A stretch of 64,000 nucleotides of DNA from Novosphingobium aerophilum (GTDB lineage: Bacteria > Pseudomonadota > Alphaproteobacteria > Sphingomonadales > Sphingomonadaceae). The translations under genes were made by a program, and so were the position numbers. The stretch spans positions 62,001 through 126,000 of the forward strand of contig NZ_JACLAU010000008.1 in the NCBI RefSeq assembly GCF_014230305.1. Direction: 5' to 3'. Below, piece by piece: positions 51,136-59,910 of the stretch (position 1 is the stretch's first letter; every line of letters starts with the position of its first letter). The notes under the pieces are model-generated. The model had not been told where the DNA came from and searched no databases. It saw nothing but the letters and a program-made list of their open reading frames with translations.

Positions 51136-53969
51136 TCCGCCGCCTCGATCCGGCGGGACCGGCGCGCCTGCGCGGCATAGTCGCGCTGCCAGTCCGACGG
51201 GCCGTTGCTGGCCGAGACCTGGACCGCGGTCACCTTGTACTCGGGGCAGTTGGTTGCCCAGTCGCTGTTCTCGGTGGTGACCACATTGGCCTGGGTGTCG
51301 GGGTGGTGGAACGTCGTGTAGACCACCCCCGGCGCGACCCGGTCGGTGACCAGGGCCCGCAAGGTCGTCTCCCCCGCGCGCGAGGCGAGGCGCACCCAGT
51401 CGCCGCTCTTGAGCCCGCGGTTCTCGGCATCGAGCGGATGGATCTCGAGCAGGTCCTCCTCGTGCCACACCGCATTGGCCGTGCGCCGGGTCTGCGCGCC
51501 GACGTTGTACTGGCTGAGGATCCGCCCGGTGGTCAGCAGCAGCGGATAGCGCGGCCCGGTCCGCTCGTCGGTCGGGATGTATTCGGTGACGACGAACTTG
51601 CCCTTGCCCCGCACGAAACCGTCGACATGCATGACCGGGCTGCCCTGCGGCGCGGCATCGTTGACCGGCCACTGCAGCCCGCCCTCGGCCTCGAGCCGGG
51701 CATGGCTGATCCCGGCGAAGCTGGGGGTCAGCCGGGCGATCTCGTCCATGATCTGGCTGGCATGGGTGTAGGACCAGCCAAGACCCATGGCCTTCGCCAG
51801 AAGCTGGGTGACTTCCCAGTCTTCATAACCATTCGCCGGGTCCATCACCCGCCGCACCATCTGCACCCGCCGCTCGGCATTGGTGAAGGTCCCGGTCTTT
51901 TCCAGGAAGGTGGAGCCCGGCAGGAAGACGTGGGCGTAGTTGGCGGTCTCGTTCAGGAACAGGTCGTGGACGATCACGCAGTCCATCGCGGCGAGCCCGG
52001 CCGCGACGTGGTGGGTGTTCGGATCCGATTGCAGGATGTCTTCACCCTGGATGTAAAGCGCCTTGAACGTCCCTTCGACCGCCGCGTCGAGCATGTTCGG
52101 GATGCGCAGTCCCGGCTCGGGATCGATCGGCGTGCCCCACTCGGCCTCGAACAACGAACGGGTGCCGGCGTCCGAGATATGGCGATAGCCCGCCAGCTCG
52201 TGCGGGAACGAGCCCATGTCGCAGGCGCCCTGGACATTGTTCTGCCCGCGCAGGGGGTTCACCCCGACCCCGGGCCGGCCGATGTTCCCGGTCGCCATGG
52301 CGAGGTTGGCGATGGCGAGCACGGTCGACGAGCCCTGGCTGTGCTCGGTGACGCCGAGGCCGTAGTAGATCGCCGAGTTGGGCCCCTGCGCGAACAGCCG
52401 CGCCGCCCCGCGCAGATCGGCGGCGGGAACGCGGGTGACGGCTTCCAGTATCTCGGGAGAATGCCGCGGATCGCTGACGAAGCGGGCCCAGTCCTGATAC
52501 TCGTCCCAGTCGCAGCGTTCGCGCACGAAAGCCTCGTCCGCGAGCCCCTCGGTCACGATCACGTGGGCCATCGCGGTCAGGATCGCCACGTTGGTCCCGG
52601 GCTGGAGCGGCAGGTGGTAATCCGCCTGTACATGCGGCGATCGCACCATGTCGATCCGGCGCGGATCGATCACGATCAGCCTGGCGCCTTGCCTCAAGCG
52701 CTTCTTCAGCCGGCTGGCAAAGACCGGGTGCCCGTCGGTCGGGTTGGCGCCGATGATCAGCACCACATCGGTATGCTCGACCGAATCGAAGTCCTGCGTG
52801 CCCGCGCTGGTCCCGAAGGTCTTGGCCAGACCATAGCCGGTGGGCGAATGGCAGACCCGCGCGCAGGTATCGACATTGTTCGATCCAAACCCGCCGCGCA
52901 CCAGCTTCTGGACCAGGAAGGTCTCCTCGTTGGTGCAGCGGCTCGAGGTGATCCCGCCCAGGGCCCGCGCGCCGTGCCGGTCCTTGATCGCTGTCAGCCG
53001 CGCGGCGGTGAAGCGGATCGCCTCGTCCCAGCTCACCTCGCGCCACGGATCGGTGATCGCCTCGCGGATCATCGGCCGGGTGATGCGGTCGGCGTGGTGG
53101 GCATAGCCCCAGGCGAAGCGGCCCTTGACGCAGGAGTGGCCGCGGTTGGCCTTGCCGTCCTTCCAGGGCACCATCCGCACCAATTGCTGCCCCCGCATTT
53201 CCGCGCGGAAGGTGCAGCCCACTCCGCAATAGGCACAGGTGGTGATCACCGCGCGCTCGGGCTTGCCGATCTCTTTCACCGCCTTTTCGTTCAGGGTCGC
53301 GGTCGGACAGGCGGCGACGCAGGCCCCGCACGACACGCATTCCGAACCGAGGAAGTTGTCCGAGGCGAGCCCGGCCGAGACCTTGGCGTCGAAGCCGCGC
53401 CCTTCGATGGTCAGGGCGAAGGTGCCCTGCACCTCCTCGCAGGCGCGCACGCAGCGCGAACAGACGATGCACTTGGCCGGATCGAAATCGAAGTAGGGGT
53501 TCGACGTGTCGAGCGACGCATCGAGGTGGTTCGCCCCGGCATAGCCATAGCGCACATCGCGCAGGCCGACCTGCGCCGCCGTGTCCTGCAGCTCGCAGTC
53601 GTTGTTCGCCGAGCAGGTCAGGCAGTCGAGCGGGTGGTCGGAGATGTAGAGCTCCATCACCCCGCGGCGCAGCTTTTCGAGGCGCGGCGTCTGGGTCTGC
53701 ACCACCATCCCGTCGCGCACCGGCGTGGTGCACGAGGCGGGGGTGCCGCGCTGCCCTTCGATCTCGACCAGGCACATCCGGCACGAGCCATAGGCCGCGA
53801 CATTGTCCGTGGCGCAGAGCCTGGGGATCGCCCCGCCCACTTCGGCGGCGGCGCGCATCACGCTGGTGCCTTCGGGCACGGTGACTTGGCGGCCGTCGAT
53901 CGTCAGGGTGACCGGCGGGGCATCCTTGACGGCCGGGGTGCCGAAATCGGGCTGCGGTTCATAGCCCAT
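51132..53969 (-). CDS. fdsA: Formate dehydrogenase catalytic (alpha) subunit
   Basis: 945 residues, the usual length. The N-terminal [2Fe-2S] domain (C52, C63, C66, C80) is followed by a NuoG-like His/Cys cluster (H112, C116, C119, C125), two ferredoxin-type [4Fe-4S] clusters (from C167 and C211), and the molybdopterin domain with C245, C248, C252 and C280. The catalytic residue is cysteine, C373, in CARVCHSPT. It oxidises formate to CO2 and passes electrons through FdsB/FdsG to NAD+ in the cytosol. It begins 11 bases inside fdhD. Confidence 0.95.
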   Translation of the reverse strand: MGYEPQPDFGTPAVKDAPPVTLTIDGRQVTVPEGTSVMRAAAEVGGAIPRLCATDNVAAYGSCRMCLVEIEGQRGTPASCTTPVRDGMVVQTQTPRLEKLRRGVMELYISDHPLDCLTCSANNDCELQDTAAQVGLRDVRYGYAGANHLDASLDTSNPYFDFDPAKCIVCSRCVRACEEVQGTFALTIEGRGFDAKVSAGLASDNFLGSECVSCGACVAACPTATLNEKAVKEIGKPERAVITTCAYCGVGCTFRAEMRGQQLVRMVPWKDGKANRGHSCVKGRFAWGYAHHADRITRPMIREAITDPWREVSWDEAIRFTAARLTAIKDRHGARALGGITSSRCTNEETFLVQKLVRGGFGSNNVDTCARVCHSPTGYGLAKTFGTSAGTQDFDSVEHTDVVLIIGANPTDGHPVFASRLKKRLRQGARLIVIDPRRIDMVRSPHVQADYHLPLQPGTNVAILTAMAHVIVTEGLADEAFVRERCDWDEYQDWARFVSDPRHSPEILEAVTRVPAADLRGAARLFAQGPNSAIYYGLGVTEHSQGSSTVLAIANLAMATGNIGRPGVGVNPLRGQNNVQGACDMGSFPHELAGYRHISDAGTRSLFEAEWGTPIDPEPGLRIPNMLDAAVEGTFKALYIQGEDILQSDPNTHHVAAGLAAMDCVIVHDLFLNETANYAHVFLPGSTFLEKTGTFTNAERRVQMVRRVMDPANGYEDWEVTQLLAKAMGLGWSYTHASQIMDEIARLTPSFAGISHARLEAEGGLQWPVNDAAPQGSPVMHVDGFVRGKGKFVVTEYIPTDERTGPRYPLLLTTGRILSQYNVGAQTRRTANAVWHEEDLLEIHPLDAENRGLKSGDWVRLASRAGETTLRALVTDRVAPGVVYTTFHHPDTQANVVTTENSDWATNCPEYKVTAVQVSASNGPSDWQRDYAAQARRSRRIEAAE

Positions 53970-54771
53970 CCACGGTCTCCATCATCGGCCCGGCGGCCCA
54001 GGTCATCGTATCGTCGCGCGCCACCACGGCGAGGGCGAGCCCGGCGGCATCGGCGCGGCGCACCGCCAGATCGGTCGGCGCCGAGATCGCCACCAGCAGC
54101 GGGCAACCAGCGCGCACCGTCTTCTCCACCAGCTCGTACGAACAGCGCGCGGTAACCAGCAGGAAGCCGCCCGCCGGATCGATCCCGGCCCGGGCCAGCG
54201 CGCCGATCACCTTGTCGAGCGCGTTGTGCCGCCCGACGTCCTCGCGCAACACCGCGATCGTGCCATCGGCGCGGGCGAAGGCGGCGGCGTGGGTGGCGGC
54301 GGTTTCAAGGCCCAGCACCTGCCCGCCGCGCATGGCGTGCAATGCTGCACGAATTGCTGCAGGGGCGATCGTGCAGCATGAGGCCAACCGGGGCAGCGGA
54401 CGCAGCGCCGCCTCGACGCTGTCGATCCCGCAGATGCCGCAGGAACTGTCCCCGGTGCGCAGCCGGGCGCGCGCCATGACCGGGCCGAGCCGCTCGGCGG
54501 GCAGGGTGATCCGCGCGACCGTGCCCGCGCCCTCGGCCACCGGATGAAGCTGGACCGGACCCAGCTCGCCCGCTTCGGCCAGCCCTTCCGACAGGACGAA
54601 GCCGGTGACGAAGTCCTCCAGGTCGCAGGGCGTCGCCATCATCACCGCATAGGCCAGGCCGTTGATCTCGATCCCCACCGGCGCCTCGACCGGGACCGCG
54701 CGCGCGCCGGGCGTGGCGGCCGCGGCGTAGGCCGTGATCCGCACCGGGATGGTCACGGCGGCCGGGCTCAT
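53959..54771 (-). CDS. fdhD: Sulfurtransferase FdhD required for formate dehydrogenase activity
   Basis: 270 residues with the cysteine motif CGICG at 111-115, used to carry sulfur to the molybdenum cofactor, and EDVGRHNALDKVIG near 177-190. It overlaps fdsB by four bases at its start and fdsA by eleven at its end. Its place between fdsB and fdsA is unusual, since fdhD normally follows fdsA in this operon type. Translation coupling would tie the maturation factor to its client. Confidence 0.93.
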   Translation of the reverse strand: MSPAAVTIPVRITAYAAAATPGARAVPVEAPVGIEINGLAYAVMMATPCDLEDFVTGFVLSEGLAEAGELGPVQLHPVAEGAGTVARITLPAERLGPVMARARLRTGDSSCGICGIDSVEAALRPLPRLASCCTIAPAAIRAALHAMRGGQVLGLETAATHAAAFARADGTIAVLREDVGRHNALDKVIGALARAGIDPAGGFLLVTARCSYELVEKTVRAGCPLLVAISAPTDLAVRRADAAGLALAVVARDDTMTWAAGPMMETVDGL

Positions 54772-56300
54772 GCGCCGAACTCCTCGGGCCAGTGCTTCAA
54801 CGCGCTCAGCACCGGATAGGGGGTGAAGCCGCCCAGCGCGCAGAGCGAGCCGAACTTCATCGTCTCGCACAGGTCTTCCAGCAGGGCGATCTCGGCGGCG
54901 GACCCTCGCGGCGCCTTGGCCGCATTGCGCATCTGCGGCAGGGCCTCGACCGCATCGGGCGCGCGGGGTTGACGGTCCGCCGCGCCCAGCCGGTCGAGCA
55001 GCTCGACCCCGCGGGTCGAGCCGATCCGGCAGGGGGTGCACTTGCCGCAGCTTTCCGCCGCGCAGAAGGCCATGGCAAAGCGGGCCTGGGCGCGCATGTC
55101 GGCGCTGTCGTCGAACACCACCAGCCCGGCATGGCCGATCAGGCCATCGGCCGCGGCGAAGCTTTCGTAGTCGAACGGCAGGTGGAAATCCGCCGGCGGA
55201 TGATAGGCCCCCAGTGGCCCGCCGACCTGCACCGCCTTGACCGGGCGTCCGCTCGCCGTGCCGCCGCCGATGTCGTGCACGAGCTCCCCCAGCGTGATCC
55301 CGAAGCCCACCTCGAACAGCCCGCCGTGGCGGATGTTGCCGGCAAGCTGGATCGGCATGGTCCCGCGCGAACGGCCAAAACCGATCGCCTGATAGGCCTC
55401 GGCCCCGTGCGCGAGGATCCACGGCACCGAGGCCAGGGTGAGCACGTTGTTGACCACGGTCGGCCGCCCGAACAGGCCCGCCAGCGCGGGCAGCGGCGGC
55501 TTGGCGCGGACCTCGCCGCGCTTGCCTTCCAGCGAGTTGAGCAGCGAGGTTTCCTCGCCGCAGACATAGGCCCCGGCGCCGACCCGCACCTCGACCGCAA
55601 ACGGTGCGAGTCGCGGCGCGGCGAGCTCCACCGCCGCCCGCAGCTTGCGGATCGCATGGGGATACTCGCTGCGCACGTAAATGTAGCCCTGCCCGGCCCC
55701 CACCGCCTGCGCCGCGATCGCCATGCCCTCCAGCAGGAGGAAGGGATCGCCCTCCATCACCATGCGGTCGGCGAAGGTGCCGCTGTCGCCCTCGTCGGCG
55801 TTGCAGACGATATACTTCGTTGCGCCCGGCGCATCGGCCACGGTCTGCCACTTGATCCCGGCGGGGAAGCCTGCCCCGCCCCGCCCGCGCAGACCCGAGG
55901 CGGTGACCGCCGCCAGCGTCGCGGCGGGCCCCAGCGCCCGGGCCTGCTCCAGCCCGGCCCAGCCCCCGGTCGCGGCATAGTCATCCAGGTCCAGCGGCCG
56001 GGTGATCCCGGCGCGGGCGAAGATCAGCCGCTGCTGACGGGCCAGGAAGGGATGCGCCGCGACCGGGCCGACCGCCTTGGGGCTGGTCCCTGCCAGCACG
56101 GCGCTGACATCGTCCGGCCCCAGCGGCCCAAAGCCCTGCCCGTCGATCTCCGCCAGCGGTTCGAGCCAGTGCATCCCGCGGCTCGACACCCGGTGGACCG
56201 TGCAGCCCTGCGCGGCGAAGGCCGCCGCCACGGCATCGGCCCCGCAGGCCAGGGCCAGGGCATCGTCGCTGATGCGGACGATCGGTGCCGCGGCGGTCAT
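54768..56300 (-). CDS. fdsB: Formate dehydrogenase beta subunit (NADH/FMN-binding, NuoF-like)
   Basis: 510 residues. A thioredoxin-like N-terminal region (about 1-110) is followed by the FMN/NAD domain with GLRGRGGAGFPAGIKW and IVCNADEGDSGTFADR, then the [4Fe-4S] cluster motif ESCGKCTPCRIG. It transfers electrons from the iron-sulfur chain to NAD+. The ATG at 56300 overlaps the fdsG stop by four bases. A C-terminal segment ends FTPYPVLSALKHWPEEF. Confidence 0.94.
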   Translation of the reverse strand: MTAAAPIVRISDDALALACGADAVAAAFAAQGCTVHRVSSRGMHWLEPLAEIDGQGFGPLGPDDVSAVLAGTSPKAVGPVAAHPFLARQQRLIFARAGITRPLDLDDYAATGGWAGLEQARALGPAATLAAVTASGLRGRGGAGFPAGIKWQTVADAPGATKYIVCNADEGDSGTFADRMVMEGDPFLLLEGMAIAAQAVGAGQGYIYVRSEYPHAIRKLRAAVELAAPRLAPFAVEVRVGAGAYVCGEETSLLNSLEGKRGEVRAKPPLPALAGLFGRPTVVNNVLTLASVPWILAHGAEAYQAIGFGRSRGTMPIQLAGNIRHGGLFEVGFGITLGELVHDIGGGTASGRPVKAVQVGGPLGAYHPPADFHLPFDYESFAAADGLIGHAGLVVFDDSADMRAQARFAMAFCAAESCGKCTPCRIGSTRGVELLDRLGAADRQPRAPDAVEALPQMRNAAKAPRGSAAEIALLEDLCETMKFGSLCALGGFTPYPVLSALKHWPEEFGA

Positions 56301-56701
56301 GCCAGCGTCTCGACCAGCGCGGCCAGCCTGCCCGCGTCGAGCCGCGCGTGGACCACCTCGCCGATCATGGCGTTCGGCCCCACGCTGCAAAGTCCGAGGC
56401 AATAGACCGTCTCCACCCTGACACCGGCCGGATCGCCCAGCCCTGCGGCGAGCGCCTCGCTGCCGCGCGCCTGGCACGCCTCGGCCCGGCAGAGCTTCAG
56501 GACCGGGCGCGGATCGGGGTCGGTCCGGAAATCGTGGTAGAAGCTGACCACGCCGTGCACTTCGGCGCGGCTCAGGTTCAGCGCCTGGGCAATGGCCCGG
56601 ATCGCCGCCTCGGGCACGTGCCCCAGGGCGGCCTGCACATCATGCAGGATCGGCAACAGCGCGCCCTCGCGCCCCGCATGCCGCGCCAGGATCTCTGCCA
56701 T
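56297..56701 (-). CDS. fdsG: Formate dehydrogenase gamma subunit (NuoE-like)
   Basis: About 134 residues of the thioredoxin-like [2Fe-2S] family. The four cysteines are in CRAEACQARG and YCLGLCSVGP. ATG 56701, with GAGG six bases upstream, is preferred; ATG 56716 is possible. It is the first gene of the operon. The short region between it and the aldolase gene contains an AT-rich patch and may carry the operon promoter. Confidence 0.9.
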   Translation of the reverse strand: MAEILARHAGREGALLPILHDVQAALGHVPEAAIRAIAQALNLSRAEVHGVVSFYHDFRTDPDPRPVLKLCRAEACQARGSEALAAGLGDPAGVRVETVYCLGLCSVGPNAMIGEVVHARLDAGRLAALVETLA

Positions 56702-56790
56702 TGCTGCCTCGCCCATGCCGCCAGACTCGGGCAAGGGGCGGGCGGGGTCAAATCGAATCCGCGTCGGGGCGGATAGGAAAATGTTATTGT

Positions 56791-57552
56791 TCAATCGGCG
56801 AACGCAGGATCGAGCCGCTCGACCTTGCGCAGCATCGCCGGCCAGAGCAGTTCGGTGGCATAGCGCCGGGCGAATTCCCCGCCGGTCTGCTGCGGGACCT
56901 TGGCGATCGCCTCGTCCGCCACCGGATAGAGCTCGGCCCCCATCGCCAGGGTGCGGACCTGCACGTCGCAGGACCATTCGAGGAAGTAGATCCGGGAAAA
57001 GGCCTCGGCCACGGTCGCGCCGATCGCCAGCGTGCCATGGTTGCGCAGGATCATGTAGTGCTTGACGCCCAGGTCCCGCACGAAGCGCGGCTGTTCGTCC
57101 ATGTCGAAGGCCACCCCCTCGAAATCGTGGTAGGCCACATCGTCCCCCACGATCAGCGCGCTCTGGTTGAGCGGCAGCAGGCCCTGGCGGGTCGCCGAAA
57201 CCGCCACCCCGTTGCGGGTGTGCAGGTGGACCACGCAGCCGGCGTCGGGGCGGGCGTGGTGGACCGCGCTGTGGATCACGAAGCCGGCCCGATTGATCCG
57301 GTAGGGGGTGGGCTCGAGAATCTCGCCGGCGCCGTTGATCTTGACCAGGCTCGAAGCGGTGACCTCCTCGAAGAGCAGGCCATAGGGGTTGATCAGGAAC
57401 ACCTCGCTCCCGTCGGGCGCATCGGGCAGGCGGGCCGAGATGTGGGTGGAGAGCAGATCGTCCCAGCCGAAGTGGGCCGCCAGGCGATAGAACGCCGCGA
57501 GATCGCGGCGGATGCGCCGTTCGGTGGCCAGATCGTCTGCCGCGGGGTCCAT
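56791..57552 (-). CDS. Class II aldolase/adducin family protein
   Basis: 253 residues. Zinc-binding histidines are in VVHLHTRNG and a third in LRNHGTLA; a further conserved stretch is STHISARLP. Members are retro-aldolases for sugar phosphates, or decarboxylases and hydratases. Proteins close to this pattern occur beside aromatic and carboxylate catabolic genes. It lies upstream of fdsG on the same strand, with about 90 bp between, and might be co-transcribed. The substrate is not clear. Confidence 0.85.
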   Translation of the reverse strand: MDPAADDLATERRIRRDLAAFYRLAAHFGWDDLLSTHISARLPDAPDGSEVFLINPYGLLFEEVTASSLVKINGAGEILEPTPYRINRAGFVIHSAVHHARPDAGCVVHLHTRNGVAVSATRQGLLPLNQSALIVGDDVAYHDFEGVAFDMDEQPRFVRDLGVKHYMILRNHGTLAIGATVAEAFSRIYFLEWSCDVQVRTLAMGAELYPVADEAIAKVPQQTGGEFARRYATELLWPAMLRKVERLDPAFAD

Positions 57553-57618
57553 GGGCGCTCTCCTCTATGTCCGCGGTCGGATCGCCGCGGATAGCGGCAG
57601 CATAGCCGAACGCGGCCA

Positions 57619-57631
57619 GCCCTGTCAGGGC
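57619..57631. terminator. Compact palindrome downstream of the LuxR-type gene
   Basis: GCCCTG-T-CAGGGC lies 39 bp after the LuxR-type gene's stop codon, in the gap before the aldolase gene on the same strand. It may be a weak terminator or a dyad operator. Confidence 0.3.
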
Positions 57632-57669
57632 CGAATCCGGCGGCCCTCTCTGGCCCCGACCCCGGTCGC

Positions 57670-58782
57670 CTAACCCAGCGGGGCCAGCCCGGTCAGCAGC
57701 AGGCGCACGAGATCGGCCTGGCCGCGGGTGCCGGTCTTGGCATAGACCCGCTTGGAATAGTTGCGCGCGGTTTCCGGCGTGAGGCGAAGGCGGGCGCCGG
57801 CCTCAAGGATCGATTCGCCCAGGGCCAGGCCCTGGGCCAGCGCCGCCTCACGATCGGACAGGCCATAGACCCGGGCGATCAGGCGCACCGCAGCCCGCGA
57901 ATCCGCGCGCGTGGCCCGACGCAGCGTGCCCAGCGCCACCGGCTGCGCCGCCGGCTCCGCCAGCGGCAGCGGGGCGCGGCGCAGCAGCAGCCACAAGGCC
58001 GTGGCCGGATCGAGCAGCACCGGCTCGGTGGCCATGTCCGGCGCCCGCGCCAGCGCGGCACAGGCGGCTTCCAGCGCCCGGCGGGGTTCGGGAGCAAGCT
58101 GCAGCCGACGGCCCGGGGTCGGCTCGGGCTCGGACGCGAAGCTCAGCGCGGCCTCGGCGGTGGGATCGGCCGCCATCACCCGTCCGGTCGCATCGAAGGC
58201 AAGCTGGCCAATGCCGAGCCGCCCCAGCGCGGCCTGGGCCATCGCGGTCTGCAGCCGTTGCTCGATCAGGGCGACCAGTGTCCGCAAGGCGACGGCGAGC
58301 TGGGGCGCAATGGCATTGAGCGTGGCCCCGGCGCTCGCCGAGAAATCCTCCCGCTCGCGCGCCAGGACCAGCCAGGCGTCGGCCGCTCCCCGCGCCGAGA
58401 CGCGCAGCCACCGGCCATAGCGAATGCCCATCGCATCCAGTGCCGCGCGCTGCTCCGCCGCCCGTCCGGGCTGGCTGAAATCGAGCAGTTCGTCGAGCGC
58501 ATAGACCCGCTCCGGCCGCAGCTGGCCATAGGGATGGAGACCGAGCGCGGCGATCTGGCGGAAGTCCAGCGGCGGCTCCTGCATGGCGCGCGGGGCGGCG
58601 ACATGCAGCACGGTCGGCTCCTGGGCGGGGCTGGCATTGGCCAGGGTGATGATCAGGAAGGCCCGCCGCGCATAGGTTCGCGCCACCAGATTGCGCAGGA
58701 ACACCCCCCAGGGCGGGCTCTCGTGGATCCCCTCGATCAGGGGCAGGAACAGCTCGCGCTGGTCGGCAGGGAGGACGGTCAT
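57670..58782 (-). CDS. LuxR-type HTH regulator with unassigned N-terminal sensor region
   Basis: About 370 residues. The C-terminal LuxR/GerE HTH is visible ([19 protein letters not shown] and [20 protein letters not shown], about 300-360). The N-terminal part is Ala/Arg/Leu-rich with no recognised sensor domain; a GAF/PAS-like role is possible. ATG 58782 is preferred over ATG 58797, as GGGAGAAA precedes it. A small inverted repeat overlaps the leader. It is divergent from cysD. Confidence 0.83.
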   Translation of the reverse strand: MTVLPADQRELFLPLIEGIHESPPWGVFLRNLVARTYARRAFLIITLANASPAQEPTVLHVAAPRAMQEPPLDFRQIAALGLHPYGQLRPERVYALDELLDFSQPGRAAEQRAALDAMGIRYGRWLRVSARGAADAWLVLAREREDFSASAGATLNAIAPQLAVALRTLVALIEQRLQTAMAQAALGRLGIGQLAFDATGRVMAADPTAEAALSFASEPEPTPGRRLQLAPEPRRALEAACAALARAPDMATEPVLLDPATALWLLLRRAPLPLAEPAAQPVALGTLRRATRADSRAAVRLIARVYGLSDREAALAQGLALGESILEAGARLRLTPETARNYSKRVYAKTGTRGQADLVRLLLTGLAPLG

Positions 58783-58790
58783 ACGTTTTT

Positions 58791-58804
58791 CTCCCATTTG
58801 GGAG
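58791..58804. promoter_or_regulatory. Inverted repeat at the LuxR-type gene's 5-prime end
   Basis: CTCCCA-TT-TGGGAG has perfect 6-bp arms, nine bases upstream of the chosen start, and includes the ribosome site. It lies 58 bp upstream of the divergent cysD start. It may act as an autoregulatory operator or mask the ribosome site in the mRNA. Confidence 0.4.
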
Positions 58805-58861
58805 CATCGGGGTCAAGCGGGCGGCGCGATGCACGCGGCGACCGCAACGGCGGAGAGAGCG

Positions 58862-59791
58862 ATGTCCAAGCCTACCGATCGAGCCACCCTGACTCACATC
58901 CAGCGCCTCGAGGCCGAGGCGATCCACATCATGCGCGAGGTTGTCGCCGAGGCGGAGCGTCCGGTGATGCTCTATTCGGTCGGCAAGGACAGCGCGGTCA
59001 TGCTGCACCTGGCGCGCAAGGCCTTCTTCCCCTCGCCGCCGCCCTTCCCGCTGCTCCACGTCGACACCACCTGGAAGTTCCAGGCGATGTACGAGATGCG
59101 CCAGCGCATGGCGACCGAGAGCGGGATGGAGCTGCTGATCCACCAGAACCCCGAGGCCGCCGAAAAGGGGATCAACCCGTTCGACCACGGCCCGCTCCAC
59201 ACCGACATGTGGAAGACGGAAGGGCTGAAGCAGGCGCTCGACAAGTGGGGCTTCGATGCGGCCTTCGGCGGCGCGCGCCGTGACGAGGAGAAGAGCCGCG
59301 CCAAGGAGCGGATCTTCTCGTTCCGCACCGCCAGCCACGGCTGGGATCCGAAGAACCAGCGGCCCGAGCTGTGGAACCTCTACAACGCCCGCAAGAACAA
59401 GGGCGAATCGATCCGCGTCTTCCCGATCTCGAACTGGACCGAGCTCGACATCTGGCAGTACATCCACCTCAACGACGTGCCGATCGTGCCGCTCTACTTC
59501 GCCGAGGAGCGCCCGACCTACGAGTGGGAAGGCCAGCTGTTCATGGCCGACGACATCCCCCGGCTCGAGAAGGTGCTGGGCTATCGGCCCGAGATCACGA
59601 TGCGCTCGGTCCGCTTCCGCACGCTCGGCTGCTTCCCGCTGACCGGCGCGGTCGAGAGCACGGCCAAGACCCTGCCCGAGGTGATCCAGGAGACCCTGCT
59701 GACCACCACCAGCGAGCGCCAGGGCCGCGTGATCGACAAGGATGCCGGCGGTGCCGGCATGGAAGTGAAAAAGCAGCAGGGGTATTTTTGA
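58862..59791 (+). CDS. cysD: Sulfate adenylyltransferase small subunit
   Basis: 309 residues of the PP-loop ATP pyrophosphatase fold. The PP motif SVGKDS is at about 39-44 and [16 protein letters not shown] follows. With CysN it activates sulfate with ATP to adenylyl sulfate (APS). ATG 58862 has GGAGAGA upstream. The next gene is cysNC, separated by 119 bp of palindromic repeats. The C-terminus KKQQGYF is typical. Confidence 0.95.
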   Translation: MSKPTDRATLTHIQRLEAEAIHIMREVVAEAERPVMLYSVGKDSAVMLHLARKAFFPSPPPFPLLHVDTTWKFQAMYEMRQRMATESGMELLIHQNPEAAEKGINPFDHGPLHTDMWKTEGLKQALDKWGFDAAFGGARRDEEKSRAKERIFSFRTASHGWDPKNQRPELWNLYNARKNKGESIRVFPISNWTELDIWQYIHLNDVPIVPLYFAEERPTYEWEGQLFMADDIPRLEKVLGYRPEITMRSVRFRTLGCFPLTGAVESTAKTLPEVIQETLLTTTSERQGRVIDKDAGGAGMEVKKQQGYF

Positions 59792-59830
59792 CGCGCCACG
59801 GAATGGCCGCAGGCCGTTCCGAAGCGTCAA

Positions 59831-59903
59831 CCCCGGCGCAGGCCGGGGTCTCCCTCCTCTAGGTACGACCGAGCCGGGCAGCGATCCCGGCCTTCGCCGG
59901 GAT
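59831..59903. repeat. Pair of intergenic palindromes between cysD and cysNC
   Basis: CCCCGGC/GCCGGGG (59831-59848, 4-nt loop) and ATCCCGGC-CTTC-GCCGGGAT (59884-59903) lie in the 119-bp gap. Palindromes of this sequence type are common between sphingomonad genes. The right arm of the second runs into the first ATG of the downstream frame (59902). Confidence 0.75.
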
Positions 59904-59910
59904 GACGAAC

